NCBI GenBank assembly: GCA_021772555.1
Contig: JAJFLT010000313.1
Location: forward strand, 1 to 16,354
Source: Opitutales bacterium
GTDB lineage: Bacteria; Verrucomicrobiota; Verrucomicrobiia; Opitutales; UBA2987
Length of the DNA stretch: 16,354 nucleotides
Direction: 5' to 3'
Position 1 is the first letter of the stretch. Every line of letters starts with the position of its first letter. Positions 15,011 through 16,354 of the stretch are shown here, piece by piece. The position numbers and the translations under genes are program-made. Below the pieces are notes generated by a model. That model did not search any database, had not been told where the DNA came from, and saw nothing but the letters and a program-made list of their open reading frames with translations.

Positions 15011-15019
15011 ATTTGGTTG

Positions 15020-15056
15020 AGGAAATTAAAATATGAATTTCCTTATTTCAATTTTT
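15020..15056 (+). terminator. AT-rich hairpin with T-tail after argS
   Basis: AGGAAATT and AATTTCCT form a perfect 8-bp stem with an 8-nt loop starting 10 bp after the argS stop, followed by TATTTCAATTTTTT. The stem is weak in GC, but the position and T-tail fit a factor-independent terminator for argS. Confidence 0.45.
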
Positions 15057-15063
15057 TACATTT

Positions 15064-15088
15064 GATTAAAATAAGGGGCATTTTAATC
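15064..15088. terminator. second hairpin overlapping the stop of the convergent sialidase-like gene
   Basis: GATTAAAAT and ATTTTAATC are perfect 9-bp arms around the loop AAGGGGC. On the minus strand the stem includes the TAA stop of the sialidase-like gene, and a T/A-rich stretch follows. It could serve as a terminator from either side between the two convergent genes. Confidence 0.35.
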
Positions 15089-16354
15089 GATTTTATGGCC
15101 ATTCCAGAATTGATGATGGCTGATTGATTTTCCCGACCGGTCCCATTGTGCGGCGGGGCCTTCCGCTTTGAAATTTATCCAGGTCGACTCCGACTTTTTG
15201 TTTCCGTTGGGCCAGTACTGGGTCCAATCGCTACTGCCGTTGACGCGGTGGGTCCATGACCACAATTTTTCTCCTTTGTCGTTCCAAAAAGTTTCATCCG
15301 CCAGTTTCCGGCCATTCACGAAAGTGACCTCCCACTGTTTGCTACCATCTTCATAGTACCAAACCTGTCTACCGTGGAGAAGGTATTCACCCTCTGTCGT
15401 TATCCCACCCCTCCTGATCGCTTTTAATTTTCCTGACGAATAATAATCCGCATCTTCAAACGTTTCTACGATCTCAGATTTGTGGTCAAGGCTCCATCTG
15501 GCGTCCTTGTCGAGTATCCAGGCTTCGTTTATTTCAAAGTGGAGCAGTGTCGCTGATTTGCTAGCGACGATGTGAATTATCCCGTTGGGGGCTTGCTTGG
15601 CCACGGCATACCCAAGCGATGGATAAAGATTATCGTGGTTACTGTTTAAGGCCCCGGGCAGTTGCTTGATCTGCCAGGTTTCACCTTCATCATCGGAGAG
15701 GGCCACATAGGCGCCCCGCTCTTCAATTCCCTCCGGGTGCCGTCCGGTCCGATGTTGAAAATCTCCGCAAAAGAAAAGCCGTCCGCTTTGTAAGCGTATA
15801 AGTGAGGGCCGTTGGCCGCTGCCTAATTCTGAAAAGGGCGTCTTGCCGATCTGCCAGGTCTTGCCTCCATCTGCGGAAATCGATTTTGGCATATAACCGT
15901 CGATATTGGATTTCTTGCCGCCCATGCCCAGAATCCTGCCATCCTTGAGCATTTGAAAAGAAGTGTGCCGCCCATGAGTGCGCCCGCCGGTGTCGGTCCA
16001 GGTGCGTCCGTCATCCCGGCTGGCCCAGAGAACCGACGAACTGGCGTAGCCATCTGTGGGAACGTAAAGAGTGCCTTCAAGGTCCCGAAACACATCCATG
16101 ATGGGTTGCGGTGTGTGCGGCCCTATTTCGTTGGTGATTTGCGGAAAACGCACCTCGCTCCAGGATGCGCCGTTGTCGGACGAGGTGATCCATTGAAAAG
16201 GGTAATGTCGGTTGTAATAGGTATGGCCGAAGTAGAAATTGAGGTTACCGTTTTCCAGATAAAAACAAGGCGAGGTGGTATTGACGTCCGCATATTGGAC
16301 GAAAACATCGGGCATGTCCCATTGAGCGGCGCCGAACCGAAGGCGGGAACCGAT
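15083..16354 (-). CDS. sialidase-like Asp-box propeller fused to MORN/YwqK-type repeats, N-terminus outside the window
   Basis: The visible 423 residues remain in one open frame to the window edge; the ATG at 16315 is internal, since the 13 upstream codons continue the fold (SRLRFGAAQW). Four Asp-boxes mark a six-bladed sialidase-type propeller: SSDNGASW, SRDDGRTW, SADGGKTW and SDDEGETW (residues 45-52, 99-106, 147-154 and 207-214 counted from that Met). After about residue 288 come roughly five repeats of 22-28 residues with aromatic pairs before G/K (YYSSGKL, YYEDGSKQ, FWNDKGEK, YWPNGNKK, WDRSGKS), resembling MORN/YwqK repeats. The propeller suggests an exo-acting glycan hydrolase or lectin; the repeats often mediate binding at membranes or between proteins. 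Export and substrate cannot be judged without the missing N-terminus. Confidence 0.8.
   Translation of the reverse strand: MGSRLRFGAAQWDMPDVFVQYADVNTTSPCFYLENGNLNFYFGHTYYNRHYPFQWITSSDNGASWSEVRFPQITNEIGPHTPQPIMDVFRDLEGTLYVPTDGYASSSVLWASRDDGRTWTDTGGRTHGRHTSFQMLKDGRILGMGGKKSNIDGYMPKSISADGGKTWQIGKTPFSELGSGQRPSLIRLQSGRLFFCGDFQHRTGRHPEGIEERGAYVALSDDEGETWQIKQLPGALNSNHDNLYPSLGYAVAKQAPNGIIHIVASKSATLLHFEINEAWILDKDARWSLDHKSEIVETFEDADYYSSGKLKAIRRGGITTEGEYLLHGRQVWYYEDGSKQWEVTFVNGRKLADETFWNDKGEKLWSWTHRVNGSSDWTQYWPNGNKKSESTWINFKAEGPAAQWDRSGKSISHHQFWNGHKID

Noticed and set aside
1..16354. tRNA genes or a CRISPR array
   Set aside because: No tRNA arm pattern was seen in the gaps by eye, and there are no regularly spaced direct repeats.

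Overview
The window looks like a chromosome segment of a Gram-negative bacterium of the PVC group, most likely Verrucomicrobiota (Opitutae-like), with Kiritimatiellota or Planctomycetota as alternatives. The assignment rests on a fused LpxC-FabZ lipid A enzyme, an EF-P with arginine at the modified loop tip, secreted beta-propeller carbohydrate-active proteins of a type common in marine Verrucomicrobia and Planctomycetes, and start sites mostly without a Shine-Dalgarno sequence. It is an inference from protein style, not from a marker gene.

Left part (1-2040, minus strand): a three-gene membrane redox module in the order tetraheme cytochrome c, Tat-exported 16-cysteine ferredoxin, NrfD-type quinone-interacting membrane subunit (cut by the window edge). 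It resembles the CbcSTU, SirCD/MccCD and DsrJOP modules and probably moves electrons between the quinone pool and periplasmic cytochromes. Divergent from it (2217-3782, plus) is a secreted five-bladed beta-propeller protein of the GH32/GH43 superfamily.

Middle part (3937-11465): an MTA/SAH-nucleosidase-like protein (minus) whose catalytic aspartate position reads asparagine; then hpnN-hpnA (plus), an RND lipid transporter and a sugar-nucleotide epimerase of the hopanoid type. Facing them is the lipid A operon lpxC-fabZ then lpxA (minus), with both genes in one reading frame separated by a single TAA. Divergent from lpxC-fabZ is efp (plus), with a good promoter and arginine at position 32. The segment is rich in outer-membrane envelope functions: hopanoid delivery and lipid A synthesis.

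Right part (11491-16354): a 164-bp near-palindromic, transposon-like element with TA ends sits between the stop codons of efp and a thymidine-phosphorylase homologue (minus). That homologue has lost the family's signature loop and several active-site residues. Then come argS (plus) and a sialidase-like Asp-box propeller fused to C-terminal MORN/YwqK-type repeats (minus, cut by the window edge). AT-rich hairpins lie between these last two convergent genes.

No tRNA, rRNA, CRISPR array, integrase or intact transposase was seen, and no gene-free stretch exceeds 300 bases. The items most worth following up are the palindromic element and its possible solo end at the hpnA stop, the two enzyme homologues with altered catalytic residues, the one-frame lpxC-fabZ/lpxA junction, and the sialidase-MORN fusion.
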